64,000 nucleotides of DNA from Pandoraea sp. PE-S2T-3 (lineage in GTDB: Bacteria; Pseudomonadota; Gammaproteobacteria; Burkholderiales; Burkholderiaceae). Position 1 is the first letter of the stretch; the number at the start of each line of letters is the position of its first letter. The DNA lies in contig NZ_NGUQ01000011.1 of the NCBI RefSeq assembly GCF_002179965.1, positions 62,001 to 126,000 of the forward strand, in the 5' to 3' direction. The translations under genes were made by a program, and so were the position numbers. Below are positions 35,285 through 43,124 of the stretch, in pieces. Below the pieces are notes generated by a model. That model had not been told where the DNA came from, did no database searches, and saw only the letters and a list, made by a program, of their open reading frames with translations.

Positions 35285-36853
35285 ATGCCGGACGCCATGC
35301 CCGCTGTACCTTCCACGTCTTCCGCTGCCCCTGCGGTGGCCCTCCCGAGCGCCGCCAGCGACGACGCCGTCATGTTCGATCTCGCGCCGGTCTCGCTCTG
35401 GCTCGAAGACTTCAGCGGCGTGCGGCATCTGTTCGACGAATGGCGGGCGCAGGGCGTGACCGATTTGCGCGCGCACTTCAAGACCGATGCGGCACATGTG
35501 TCGGCGTGCTCGCAGCGCATTCGCGTCATCAAGGTCAATCGCAAAACGCTCTCGATGTTCAACGCACCGTCGCTCGACGCGCTCGTGGCCAACCTGCCGC
35601 GCGTGTTCCGCGACGACATGCTCAAGACGCATATCGAAGAGCTCTGCCAGCTTTGGGACGGCCGTACGCACTTCACCAGCAAGACTGTCAACTACACGCT
35701 CGACGGACGGCGTCTGGACGTGCTGCTCAACGGCTCGGTCCTCCCGGGGCACGAAACCACGCTCGACCGCGTGCTGATTTCGCTCGAAGACGTGACCGAA
35801 CTCGAACATGCACGCGAGCGCGTGACCATGGGCGAGCAATACGCACGGGGTCTCTTCGAATACTCGCCGGTCTCGTTGTGGGTGGAGGATTTCAGCGCGA
35901 TCAAGTTGCTGCTCGACGATGCACGTGCGCGCGGCATCACTGACTTCCGCACCTTCACCGACGTGCATCCCGAGTTTGTCGAGCGCTGTATGAACGAGAT
36001 TCACGTGCTCGACGTGAACCGTCACACGCTCGCGATGTTCGTGGCAACCGACAAGGCCACCCTGCTCTCGCGTCTGCCCGATGTGTTTCGCGACGACATG
36101 CGGCACAACTTCCGCGAGCAGTTGATCGATCTGTGGGAGAACAAACTCTTCCAGCAGCGCGAAGTCGTGAACTACGCGCTCGACGGCAACGAGATCAACG
36201 TCCACCTGCAATTTGCCGTGCTCCCCGGGCATGAGCCGCGCTGGGATCTGGTGCTCGTCGCGCTCACGGACATCACCGCGCGCAAGAAGGCCGAGTCGTA
36301 TCTCGAATTCCTCGGCAAGCACGACGTGCTCACCAAGCTGCGCAACCGCTCGTTCTACGTGGATGAATTGAACCGCCTGGAGCGCAAGGGCCCGTTCCCG
36401 GTGACGGTGATCGTCGCCGATCTGAACGGACTCAAGGCGGTGAACGACCAGCTCGGACACGCCGCTGGCGACGCGCTGCTGCGTCGCGCCGGCGAAGTGC
36501 TCGGCAAGTCGGTGGTGGCGCCGCAGATTGCGGCGCGCATTGGCGGCGACGAATTTGCGCTGCTGCTGCCGTCAACCGATGCGACGGGTGGTGCAGCGAT
36601 GATGGAGAGCATTCGTCAGCTCGTCGAACTCAACAACTCGTTCTATCCGGGCACGCCGCTGTCGTTCTCGATGGGCATGGCCACGTGCGAGGCCGGTGAG
36701 CGCCTCGAAGCCACCGTGCAGAAGGCCGATCTGCTGATGTACGAAGAAAAGCGCAATCACTACGCCGGCAGTCTGAATGAGCGTCGCGTGCTGGACGGCT
36801 TGCCCTCCGGCAGCGGACCGGCGGGTGGCGTGGGCGGCGCGGGTGGTGCATAG
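35285..36853 (+). CDS. Diguanylate cyclase with duplicated PAS-like sensor
   Basis: 522 residues, soluble. Two homologous sensor modules begin PVSLWLEDFS (35-44) and PVSLWVEDFS (195-204); both continue with FRDDM and end with VLPGHE before a PAS-type exit. A GGDEF domain (about 345-490) follows, with HDVLTKLRNRSFY, VIVADLNGLKAVND and an intact GGDEF at 420-424. It makes cyclic di-GMP. The RxxD inhibitory site expected just before GGDEF is absent, so product feedback may be lacking. The Gly/Ala-rich tail overlaps the convergent LysR gene by 94 bp. Confidence 0.92.
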   Translation: MPDAMPAVPSTSSAAPAVALPSAASDDAVMFDLAPVSLWLEDFSGVRHLFDEWRAQGVTDLRAHFKTDAAHVSACSQRIRVIKVNRKTLSMFNAPSLDALVANLPRVFRDDMLKTHIEELCQLWDGRTHFTSKTVNYTLDGRRLDVLLNGSVLPGHETTLDRVLISLEDVTELEHARERVTMGEQYARGLFEYSPVSLWVEDFSAIKLLLDDARARGITDFRTFTDVHPEFVERCMNEIHVLDVNRHTLAMFVATDKATLLSRLPDVFRDDMRHNFREQLIDLWENKLFQQREVVNYALDGNEINVHLQFAVLPGHEPRWDLVLVALTDITARKKAESYLEFLGKHDVLTKLRNRSFYVDELNRLERKGPFPVTVIVADLNGLKAVNDQLGHAAGDALLRRAGEVLGKSVVAPQIAARIGGDEFALLLPSTDATGGAAMMESIRQLVELNNSFYPGTPLSFSMGMATCEAGERLEATVQKADLLMYEEKRNHYAGSLNERRVLDGLPSGSGPAGGVGGAGGA

Positions 36854-37875
36854 CGCTGCTGCGTAGCGAGCGGCTCGCAAATCTGCGCGAGCCAGTCGAC
36901 GAAGGCGCGCACGCGCGGTGAGACGCGCTTTTGCGCGGGGTACGCCACCGAGAGCCGCAACGGCGGTGGCGGACATTTCGGCAACACCGGCACCAGACGT
37001 CCCGAGGCGAGATACGGGGCCGCCGCCAACACTGTCGGTTGAATCAGACCGAGCCCTTCGAGCCCTGCGGCAAGATACGCAGCTTCATCGCCCACATGAA
37101 GTTGTCCGCGTGTGCGCACGCACGTGGCCCGGTCGCCGACCATCAACATCAGATCGCCGCAACGGGCAGTGACCAATGCAGGCGGCGGCGAGGTGGCAAG
37201 CATCGAACCGAGCGCAGGCAGCGCGTCATTCGCCGCCGAAGCCGACATCGACGCTGATACCGAAGCAGAAGCTAGCGGCTCCGCAGGCGCCGTCAGCCAT
37301 TTCACCGATGTGTGTGCGGTCAGCGCTTCGAGATCGTCGGGCACGCCATGCGTGTCGAGATAGCGACGGCTCGCACACGTCACACGCGGCAAGTCCCCCA
37401 GATGCCGCGCCACCAGCCGCGAATCGGGCAACTCGCCCAACACCACCCCGCACTCCACACCGTCGCCACGCCAGTCGCCGTGCGCGGGCGTCGCATCGAT
37501 TGCGATTTCGAGCCCGGGGTAGCGCGCCTGAAATTCTGCCAACGCCGGCATCACGACTTCACGCGCGATGACCGGTGGCAACACGATGGCAAGGCGTCCG
37601 CGCAACTGCACTTCGGCACCGAACAGTCCCGCTTCCACCTCTTCGATGTCGGCGAGTATCGCCGCACACCGCTCGTAATAGACGGCCCCTTCGATCGTGA
37701 GCGCGACACGCCGCGTCGAGCGCGTGAAGAGTGCCACGCCGAACCAGCGCTCGAGATGCTGCACCTGCGTCGTCGCCGTGGCGCGCGGCAGGTCGAGCGA
37801 GGCCGCTGCCTTGGTGAAACTGCCGACGTCGGCCACACGCACGAACGTGCGCATGGCGGTGATCCGATCGATCAT
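36760..37875 (-). CDS. LysR-family regulator
   Basis: 371 residues. The HTH is at the N-terminus (ITAMRTFVRVADVGSFTKAA, then DLPRATATTQVQHLERWFGVALFTRSTRR, quoted in part). The effector domain has an Ala/Ser-rich insert near 190-225 (ASASVSASMSASAAND), another low-complexity interruption like that of the LysR at 618. The C-terminal Pro-rich tail (about 345-371) lies in the overlap with the diguanylate cyclase gene and is probably dispensable. It starts within the stop of the MFS gene (4-bp overlap), so both are co-transcribed and it may control the MFS pump. Confidence 0.87.
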   Translation of the reverse strand: MIDRITAMRTFVRVADVGSFTKAAASLDLPRATATTQVQHLERWFGVALFTRSTRRVALTIEGAVYYERCAAILADIEEVEAGLFGAEVQLRGRLAIVLPPVIAREVVMPALAEFQARYPGLEIAIDATPAHGDWRGDGVECGVVLGELPDSRLVARHLGDLPRVTCASRRYLDTHGVPDDLEALTAHTSVKWLTAPAEPLASASVSASMSASAANDALPALGSMLATSPPPALVTARCGDLMLMVGDRATCVRTRGQLHVGDEAAYLAAGLEGLGLIQPTVLAAAPYLASGRLVPVLPKCPPPPLRLSVAYPAQKRVSPRVRAFVDWLAQICEPLATQQRYAPPAPPTPPAGPLPEGKPSSTRRSFRLPA

Positions 37876-39365
37876 GATGCCTCCTGCTCCTGCTCGGAAA
37901 GAGACGCCGCGGGCGCTGCGACGCGGCCACGCAAAGCCAGCACGGCAGCCGCCGCCGGTGCCAGCGCAAATACGGCAAACAACCAGACCGACGCACGCTG
38001 CACGTCGGCGTATTGCCCATCGGCCAAACCGGCCAAGTTCGCGACAAGCCCTGCCAATGCGGAGCCAAGCGCCATCGAATACAACTGCACAGTGGTGATC
38101 GAGGCCGACGCCAGATGCACTTCGCCCGGACGCGCCGCGGTCATCACTCGCGTGAGCAAATGCGGCCAGCCCATGCCGACACCGACGCCGACCGCAAACA
38201 GCGCGATGCAGAGCGCCGTGACGCCCGTCGCCGTTTCGAACAGCGCGGCCTGCGGCAACAACCAGGCGAGTGCGACCATGCCGAGCGTGACGATAACGGG
38301 CCCCAACCGCACGCGCTGTTCAGCGGCGTTGCCGTGTCGTCCTGCACTCGTCATCGAGCCGACCGACCAACCGGCCGCCATGAGCGCCGCCAGATAACCG
38401 GCAGCAAACGGCGTCTGACCGTGCAGGGTTTGCAGGAAATACGGGATATAGATTTCGCTCGTCGTCGCGATGCCAAGCAAGCTCATCGCCGCATACAGCG
38501 CGCCGAGCCGCGTGCGCATCGAATACGCCCCGGTCGGCAGCAGGCGCGGCACCGCATGACGGGCGCTGCGCTCACGCTGGGCGAGCCACCACGCCAGCGC
38601 CAGACCCACGATCACCCACGCGGCGGCCATCAGATGTGAGCTGACCACGGCAGCCAGCGAAATCGCCACGACCGACGCCGACAGCAGAATCACCTTGAAC
38701 CACGGTACGGCATGGTTTTCGTCGGCTTGCGTTGCGTCTGCGCTCCCCGACGCTTGCGAAACGCGCCCGGCCGGCACCTGCGCACGAATGATCAGCGCGA
38801 GCCCGACCACCACCGGCAACAGCGACCAGAACGCCCAGCGCCAGTGGCCGAATTGCGCGAACACACCACCCACGGCGGGCCCGCACAACGTGGCCACGCC
38901 CCACATGCCCGAGACCAATCCCATCGCTCGCGACCACAACGGCGGCGCGAACACCACGCGAATCAGCGCATAACTGAGCGAGAGCAGAATGCCACCGCCG
39001 AAGCCCTGCAACGTGCGCCCTGCCAGCATCCACGCCATCGTGGGGGCCGCCGCACAAACGATCGTGCCCGCGCTGAAACCGATCAGGGCCGCGACGTACG
39101 CCGTGCGCGGCCCGAGCGACGTGAAGAGTTTCGACGCGAACACCGCCCCGAGAATCGACGCCACCACAAACAGTGTGGTGTTCCACGAGTAGAGATCGAG
39201 ACCACCGATCTCGCGCACGATCGAGGGCAGCACCGTCGTCGCGACATACACATTGGTGGCGTGCAATGCCACACCGCCTGCCAGCGCCAGCGATCGCCAG
39301 CCATTGTTGCCGGTCAACAGATCACGCCATCCCGGCGCCGCAGCATTTGTCGTCGTTGTTGTCAT
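37872..39365 (-). CDS. MFS transporter, probable drug/organic-compound efflux
   Basis: 497 residues from the ATG at 39365. About 12-14 hydrophobic segments; motif A-like GAVFASKLFTSLGPRTAYV and motif C-like LSGMWGVATLCGPAVGGVFA (residue wording partly from the family) support a drug:H+ antiporter. The C-terminus is soluble and Glu-rich. It is the first gene of a two-gene unit with the LysR regulator. Its promoter is shared with the divergent Cys-cluster regulator at 39431; a 28-bp dyad sits between them. Confidence 0.9.
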   Translation of the reverse strand: MTTTTTNAAAPGWRDLLTGNNGWRSLALAGGVALHATNVYVATTVLPSIVREIGGLDLYSWNTTLFVVASILGAVFASKLFTSLGPRTAYVAALIGFSAGTIVCAAAPTMAWMLAGRTLQGFGGGILLSLSYALIRVVFAPPLWSRAMGLVSGMWGVATLCGPAVGGVFAQFGHWRWAFWSLLPVVVGLALIIRAQVPAGRVSQASGSADATQADENHAVPWFKVILLSASVVAISLAAVVSSHLMAAAWVIVGLALAWWLAQRERSARHAVPRLLPTGAYSMRTRLGALYAAMSLLGIATTSEIYIPYFLQTLHGQTPFAAGYLAALMAAGWSVGSMTSAGRHGNAAEQRVRLGPVIVTLGMVALAWLLPQAALFETATGVTALCIALFAVGVGVGMGWPHLLTRVMTAARPGEVHLASASITTVQLYSMALGSALAGLVANLAGLADGQYADVQRASVWLFAVFALAPAAAAVLALRGRVAAPAASLSEQEQEAS

Positions 39366-39391
39366 GGATGGACAGCCGGCCGCAGGCCGAC

Positions 39392-39419
39392 TAATATGCA
39401 AGATAATTCTTGGATATTA
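39392..39419. promoter_or_regulatory. 28-bp interrupted palindrome between MFS and Cys-cluster regulator
   Basis: The left arm TAATATgCAAGA and right arm TCTTGgATATTA are perfect complements over the 12 positions, with a 4-bp centre (TAAT). The site fills most of the 65-bp gap between divergent start codons. It is a strong candidate operator for the regulator at 39431, controlling both itself and the MFS pump. Confidence 0.8.
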
Positions 39420-39430
39420 CATGCGGCACA

Positions 39431-40096
39431 ATGAATTACCCAAATAACCACTTGGATAATAGGGCAACGGTTCCGAATGCTGCACACGAGCGTGTGTTGC
39501 ATTGGCTCAAGACACAGGGACCGGCGTCGACGGCAGAGGTCGCGTCCGCGCTGGGCATCACGGCGGAAGCGGCGCGTCAGCAGGTGCAGAAGCTGGTGGC
39601 CGACGGTCTGGTCGTGGGCGAGACGATGCCGTCACGCGGCGCCGGGCGCCCGCGTCAGGCGTGGATGCTCACCGGTGCCGGTCACAACCGCTTTCCCGAT
39701 GCGCATTCCCATCTGACGATTCAGTTGATCGGCTCGATCAAACAGCTCTTCGGCGACGAAGGGCTGCATCGACTGATCTCGCAACGCGCGGCGGAAACGC
39801 GGGCGCAGTACAAGCACGCGGTCGATCCGCTGCCGACGCTGTCGCAACGGCTGACGCGGCTCGCGGAGATTCGGTCGGCGGAGGGCTATATGGCGCGCGT
39901 CGAGCGCGACGGCGACGACTGGCTGCTAATCGAAGATCACTGCCCGATCTGCGCCGCCGCCAAGACGTGTCAGGGCTTTTGCAGCAGCGAGCTGGAGCTG
40001 TTTCAAGAGTTGGTGGGCGCGCGCGGCACCGTCACGCGCGAAACGCATATTCTCACGGGCGGGCAGCGCTGCACGTATCGCGTTCGGACGACGTGA
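39431..40096 (+). CDS. HTH regulator with C-terminal four-cysteine cluster (SufR-like)
   Basis: 221 residues from the ATG at 39431. A winged HTH at about 18-80 (HERVLHWLKTQGPASTAEVA, then GITAEAARQQVQKLVADGLV, GRPRQAWMLT) is followed by a dimerisation/sensor part with Cys171, 174, 180 and 184 (CPICAAAKTCQGFC). This layout matches SufR-like iron-sulfur regulators, so a [Fe-S] cluster sensing redox, NO or iron is likely. It is divergent from the MFS transporter and next to a 28-bp palindrome. Confidence 0.85.
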   Translation: MNYPNNHLDNRATVPNAAHERVLHWLKTQGPASTAEVASALGITAEAARQQVQKLVADGLVVGETMPSRGAGRPRQAWMLTGAGHNRFPDAHSHLTIQLIGSIKQLFGDEGLHRLISQRAAETRAQYKHAVDPLPTLSQRLTRLAEIRSAEGYMARVERDGDDWLLIEDHCPICAAAKTCQGFCSSELELFQELVGARGTVTRETHILTGGQRCTYRVRTT

Positions 40097-40151
40097 GCGG
40101 CTGGCGATCAGGCACGCGAGGCCTGATGCACGACGTGAGGATTACGCCGAT

Positions 40152-40469
40152 TCAGCGCGGCTGAAACGCAATCAGGCCCATGCCCAGCAGCGCCACCGCC
40201 ACGCCGGCCAGATCCCACGGGGTTGGGCGCATGCCGTCGACGGCCCACAACCAGACGATGGCGACCGTGATGTATACGCCGCCATACGCCGCATACACGC
40301 GCCCGGCAGCCGCCGGATGCAACGTGAGCAACCACGCGAACAATGCGAGCGCCAGCGCGCCGGGGACCAGCAGCCATGCACTGCGATCCTGTCGAAGCCA
40401 CAGCCACGGCAGATAGCAGCCCACGATTTCCGCCACAGCCGTGACGACATAAAGCAGAAAGGTTTTCAT
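40152..40469 (-). CDS. YnfA-family (UPF0060) small membrane protein
   Basis: 105 residues with four hydrophobic segments. Motifs [14 protein letters not shown] and [19 protein letters not shown] are typical. YnfA belongs to the drug/metabolite transporter superfamily, close to small multidrug resistance proteins, and some members export small toxic compounds. It converges with the Cys-cluster regulator, ending 55 bp away. It is likely monocistronic. Confidence 0.92.
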   Translation of the reverse strand: MKTFLLYVVTAVAEIVGCYLPWLWLRQDRSAWLLVPGALALALFAWLLTLHPAAAGRVYAAYGGVYITVAIVWLWAVDGMRPTPWDLAGVAVALLGMGLIAFQPR

Positions 40470-40574
40470 GGTGCGATTATGCCCAGAACCCCTGCCACGT
40501 CCGGCAAAGGCCTACATCGTGTGCGTCAATGCGCCGGTTGATGGCCTACAATGCCGCGTTCACCGGAGAAGGTC

Positions 40575-40787
40575 ATGGAATCATTGGAATCGCGCATCGT
40601 CGAACTCGAAGTCAAGACGGCGTTTCAGGAAGACCTGATCGAGACGCTCAACGAGATCGTCACGCGTCAGGAGCGGCAGATCGATCTGCTGCAAAAGCAG
40701 TTCAGCGCGCTGTACCAGCAAATGCTGTCGCAGGGACAGGGCGGCAACGACAGCAATCCGCGTCACGAAATCCCCCCGCACTATTGA
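40575..40787 (+). CDS. slyX: SlyX homologue
   Basis: 70 residues from the ATG at 40575 with a GGAGAAGG site. Nearly the whole protein is a coiled coil (LESRIVELEVKTAFQEDLIE, then LNEIVTRQERQIDLLQKQFS), ending in the conserved PPHY. The family function is unknown despite the name. It precedes the DUF1439 gene in the same direction. Confidence 0.93.
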   Translation: MESLESRIVELEVKTAFQEDLIETLNEIVTRQERQIDLLQKQFSALYQQMLSQGQGGNDSNPRHEIPPHY

Positions 40788-40956
40788 TGGCATCCGGCAG
40801 GCAGCGCGCCCGTTCCGAACGAATCGGCGTTGGCGCAGTCCCAGCACCATCGACGGTTTGCGCACGGACCTCCCGTGCGATTACGTCTCCCGAGGCCTCC
40901 CGGCCCATCGCGATATGACTTCACGCCGTAGCTTGCCCCGCATTTCCACGGCCGAT

Positions 40957-41562
40957 ATGGCCCACGTCACCGACGAGCGCGCCGCGCCCTCACGCCGCGA
41001 CCTGCTGCGTCTCGCCGCTGCCGGTGCGCTGGGTCTCGTGCTTGTCCCGGTCGTACGTCCGGCACGCGCCGCGTACAACATCTGGACGGGGGAATACACG
41101 ATGACGCGTCAGGAAATCGAGAGCGCAGTCGACAAGCGCTTCCCGACGACGCTGCGTTACGGCCAGTTGCTCTCTGTGGAGTTGGCGCATCCGCAACTCG
41201 GATTCAATCCGCAGGCCAATCGCGTGAACACGCAGGTCGACGCGCAGGTGGCCAACGTGTTGATCGGCGGGCAACCGCTCAAAGGCGTGATCGCCATGTC
41301 GAGCGCGCTCAAATACGATCCGGTCAAACGGGCGGTCGTGCTCGACAATCCGAGCGTCGAGCGCGTGGATGTCGACGGCATGCCACCTGCCTATGGCCAG
41401 CAACTGAGTGCCGTCGGTGGCACCGTCGCCCAGCAGGTGCTCAACCAATACGCGATCTACACCTTCAAGCCGGAACAACTGCGCTACGGCGGACGCGATG
41501 TCGAACCCGGCGCGATCACCGTGCTGCCCGACGGCATCAAGGTCGAGGTCAAGACGAAGTAG
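40957..41562 (+). CDS. DUF1439 family exported protein
   Basis: 201 residues from the ATG at 40957; an in-frame ATG at 40915 would add 14. The N-terminus SRRDLLRLAAAGALGLVLVP with ARA is a twin-arginine signal. The mature part matches DUF1439 (family of E. coli lipoprotein YceB): EYTMTRQEIESAVDKRFP, NRVNTQVDAQVANVLIGG and ALKYDPVKRAVVLDNPSVE. No lipobox Cys is present, unlike YceB. A lipid-binding-like fold is known in the family; its role is unclear. Confidence 0.87.
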   Translation: MAHVTDERAAPSRRDLLRLAAAGALGLVLVPVVRPARAAYNIWTGEYTMTRQEIESAVDKRFPTTLRYGQLLSVELAHPQLGFNPQANRVNTQVDAQVANVLIGGQPLKGVIAMSSALKYDPVKRAVVLDNPSVERVDVDGMPPAYGQQLSAVGGTVAQQVLNQYAIYTFKPEQLRYGGRDVEPGAITVLPDGIKVEVKTK

Positions 41563-41608
41563 CCGAAGTAGTCGAAGCGGCGCGATGCGCGACGCGATCT
41601 GCAAAATG

Positions 41609-41646
41609 AAAAGGGCTGAGTTGCCGTATGGCACTCAGCCCTTTTT
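41609..41646. terminator. Terminator between DUF1439 and ohr
   Basis: A 13-bp stem AAAAGGGCTGAGT/ACTCAGCCCTTTT is extended by TGCC/GGC with one bulge. T-runs on both strands make it bidirectional, serving the convergent DUF1439 and ohr genes. Confidence 0.9.
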
Positions 41647-41722
41647 GCATCGCTGCCGATGCTTCAGCCTCAATGAATCGACGTCAAAGCATCAACATCG
41701 GCGAATCGGCGCAGCGTCCTGC

Positions 41723-42148
41723 TCAGACCACCGTCAGCGTCACGTCGATATTGCCGCGCGTCGCGTTCGAGTACGGGCACACGATGTGGGCCTTTTGCAC
41801 CAGCGCTTCGACCACGGCACGATCCAGTCCCGGCACGCTGATCTTCAGTTCGGCCTGAATGCCGAAGCCCGTCGGGATCTGGCCGATACCGACGCTGCCG
41901 TCGATCTTCGTTTCAGCCGGAAGTGCGACCTTTTCCTTGCCGGCGACAAACTTCAACGCGCCCAGGAAGCAAGCCGAGTAACCGGCGGCGAACAGTTGTT
42001 CCGGATTGGTGCCGCCCACGCCCGGGCCGCCCATTTCCTTGGGCACTACCAACTTCACATCAAGCACACCGTCCGACGAAACGGCGCGGCCGTCACGGCC
42101 CCCGGTGGCGGTGGCATGAGCGGTGTACAGCACTTTTTCGATCGACAT
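41723..42148 (-). CDS. ohr: Organic hydroperoxide resistance protein Ohr
   Basis: 141 residues, OsmC/Ohr family. Catalytic Cys60 ([11 protein letters not shown]) and resolving Cys124 ([13 protein letters not shown]) are both present and fix the Ohr branch. It is a thiol peroxidase reducing fatty-acid and peroxynitrite-type hydroperoxides using lipoylated proteins. No OhrR (MarR type) gene is adjacent. Instead a TetR gene lies upstream, and a TetR-like operator (42265-42288) sits 117 bp ahead of the ohr start, with a near copy before the TetR gene. Confidence 0.96.
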   Translation of the reverse strand: MSIEKVLYTAHATATGGRDGRAVSSDGVLDVKLVVPKEMGGPGVGGTNPEQLFAAGYSACFLGALKFVAGKEKVALPAETKIDGSVGIGQIPTGFGIQAELKISVPGLDRAVVEALVQKAHIVCPYSNATRGNIDVTLTVV

Positions 42149-42264
42149 GACGAACTCCTGGTAAGTGGAAAAACGATCTTAATGCACCTGCCTGACGATA
42201 ACCGTGACGCTAACCGATTTCCTGCGTCCCGTTTGTCTGGCTTTAGACAACAACCTCACATTTA

Positions 42265-42288
42265 TTTATCTACTCATAGATAGATAAA
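42265..42288. promoter_or_regulatory. TetR-type operator upstream of ohr (copy 1)
   Basis: 24-bp site with arms TTTATCTA and TAGATAAA around an 8-bp centre. It agrees at 21 of 24 positions with the site at 42946-42969 before the TetR gene. It lies between the TetR stop and the ohr start. Confidence 0.8.
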
Positions 42289-42351
42289 TGAACTCAAATA
42301 AACGGGAGTCTCGCTCCCGTGTTCCTGCAAATCTGCCGTGCGCTCACGCGC

Positions 42352-42936
42352 TCATGCGATCGCGCACACCGACGTCACTACATCCCCGAGCCGCGACGGC
42401 GACCGGAAGAGTCGCGATGCCATCACGCTGCCCTGAAACCCGGCGAACAGCGCTCGTGCCGCCGCTTCCGGCGAGGACGTCAGCTTCAGCGATCCATCTG
42501 CGACGCCCTCCGCCAGCACACGTGCCAGCCAAGCCTCGTGGTACGCGAAGAACTTCTGCACCGCTTCGCGCACCGGCTCCGGCAGCGTTTCAATGTCTGC
42601 CGCGAGCATGCCGCACAGGCAGATGCGGTGGCCGTCGGCGGCGATACGTCCGAATGCTTCGGCGTACAGCAACAGCTTCTGTGCCGCTGGCAATGCCTCA
42701 TCGATACTCGCCAGCCCCGCACTGATCGCCTCGTCATAAGCCTTCACGGCTTCGAGCACCAGATCTTCCTTGGCGGGGAAGTAGTAATGGATGCTCGACG
42801 TCTTCACACCGACCCGTTCCGACAGATCCCGATAGCTGAAGCCGTTGTAGCCTCGCGTCATCAGAAACGTCTGCGCTTGCTCCAGCAGCTGTTCCCTGAC
42901 GGTGGGGGTTCCCGGCGATGTCGTTGTGCGATTCAT
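42352..42936 (-). CDS. TetR/AcrR-family regulator, probable controller of ohr
   Basis: 194 residues from the ATG at 42936. The HTH is at about 10-58: EQLLEQAQTFLMTRGYNGFS, then DLSERVGVKTSSIHYYFPAKEDL. The ligand domain has two Cys (ICLCGML, near 105-108) that could be redox-sensitive, and the sequence resembles TetR_C_11-type regulators of electrophile/peroxide response. Matching 24-bp operators lie just upstream (42946-42969) and before ohr (42265-42288), which argues for autoregulation and ohr control. Confidence 0.9.
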   Translation of the reverse strand: MNRTTTSPGTPTVREQLLEQAQTFLMTRGYNGFSYRDLSERVGVKTSSIHYYFPAKEDLVLEAVKAYDEAISAGLASIDEALPAAQKLLLYAEAFGRIAADGHRICLCGMLAADIETLPEPVREAVQKFFAYHEAWLARVLAEGVADGSLKLTSSPEAAARALFAGFQGSVMASRLFRSPSRLGDVVTSVCAIA

Positions 42937-42945
42937 GCAGCCAAG

Positions 42946-42969
42946 TTTATCTACTGGTAGATAGATAAG
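42946..42969. promoter_or_regulatory. TetR-type operator at its own promoter (copy 2)
   Basis: 24-bp site starting TTTATCTACTGGTAGATAGA and ending TAAG, centred on CTACTGGTAG. It begins 10 bp upstream of the TetR start codon and is a near copy of the site before ohr. Confidence 0.8.
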
Positions 42970-43045
42970 CAAGGTGTTTTTCAGCCGATGTCGATTGTTT
43001 CTTTCAATCGGAACGATAGCGATGTGTGCCAACACCTCCGCGCCC

Positions 43046-43075
43046 CAAAGAAAACAGCGGCCCGAAAGCCGCTGT
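43046..43075 (-). terminator. Terminator of the TonB-dependent receptor gene
   Basis: The 8-bp stem ACAGCGGC/GCCGCTGT has a 6-nt loop. On the minus strand it is followed by TTTTCTTT. It lies 50 bp past the receptor stop. Confidence 0.8.
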
Positions 43076-43124
43076 CTGGTCTTGCTGGCCTTACCCACCG
43101 GGCCACGGGTGCCCGGCGCGTCAA

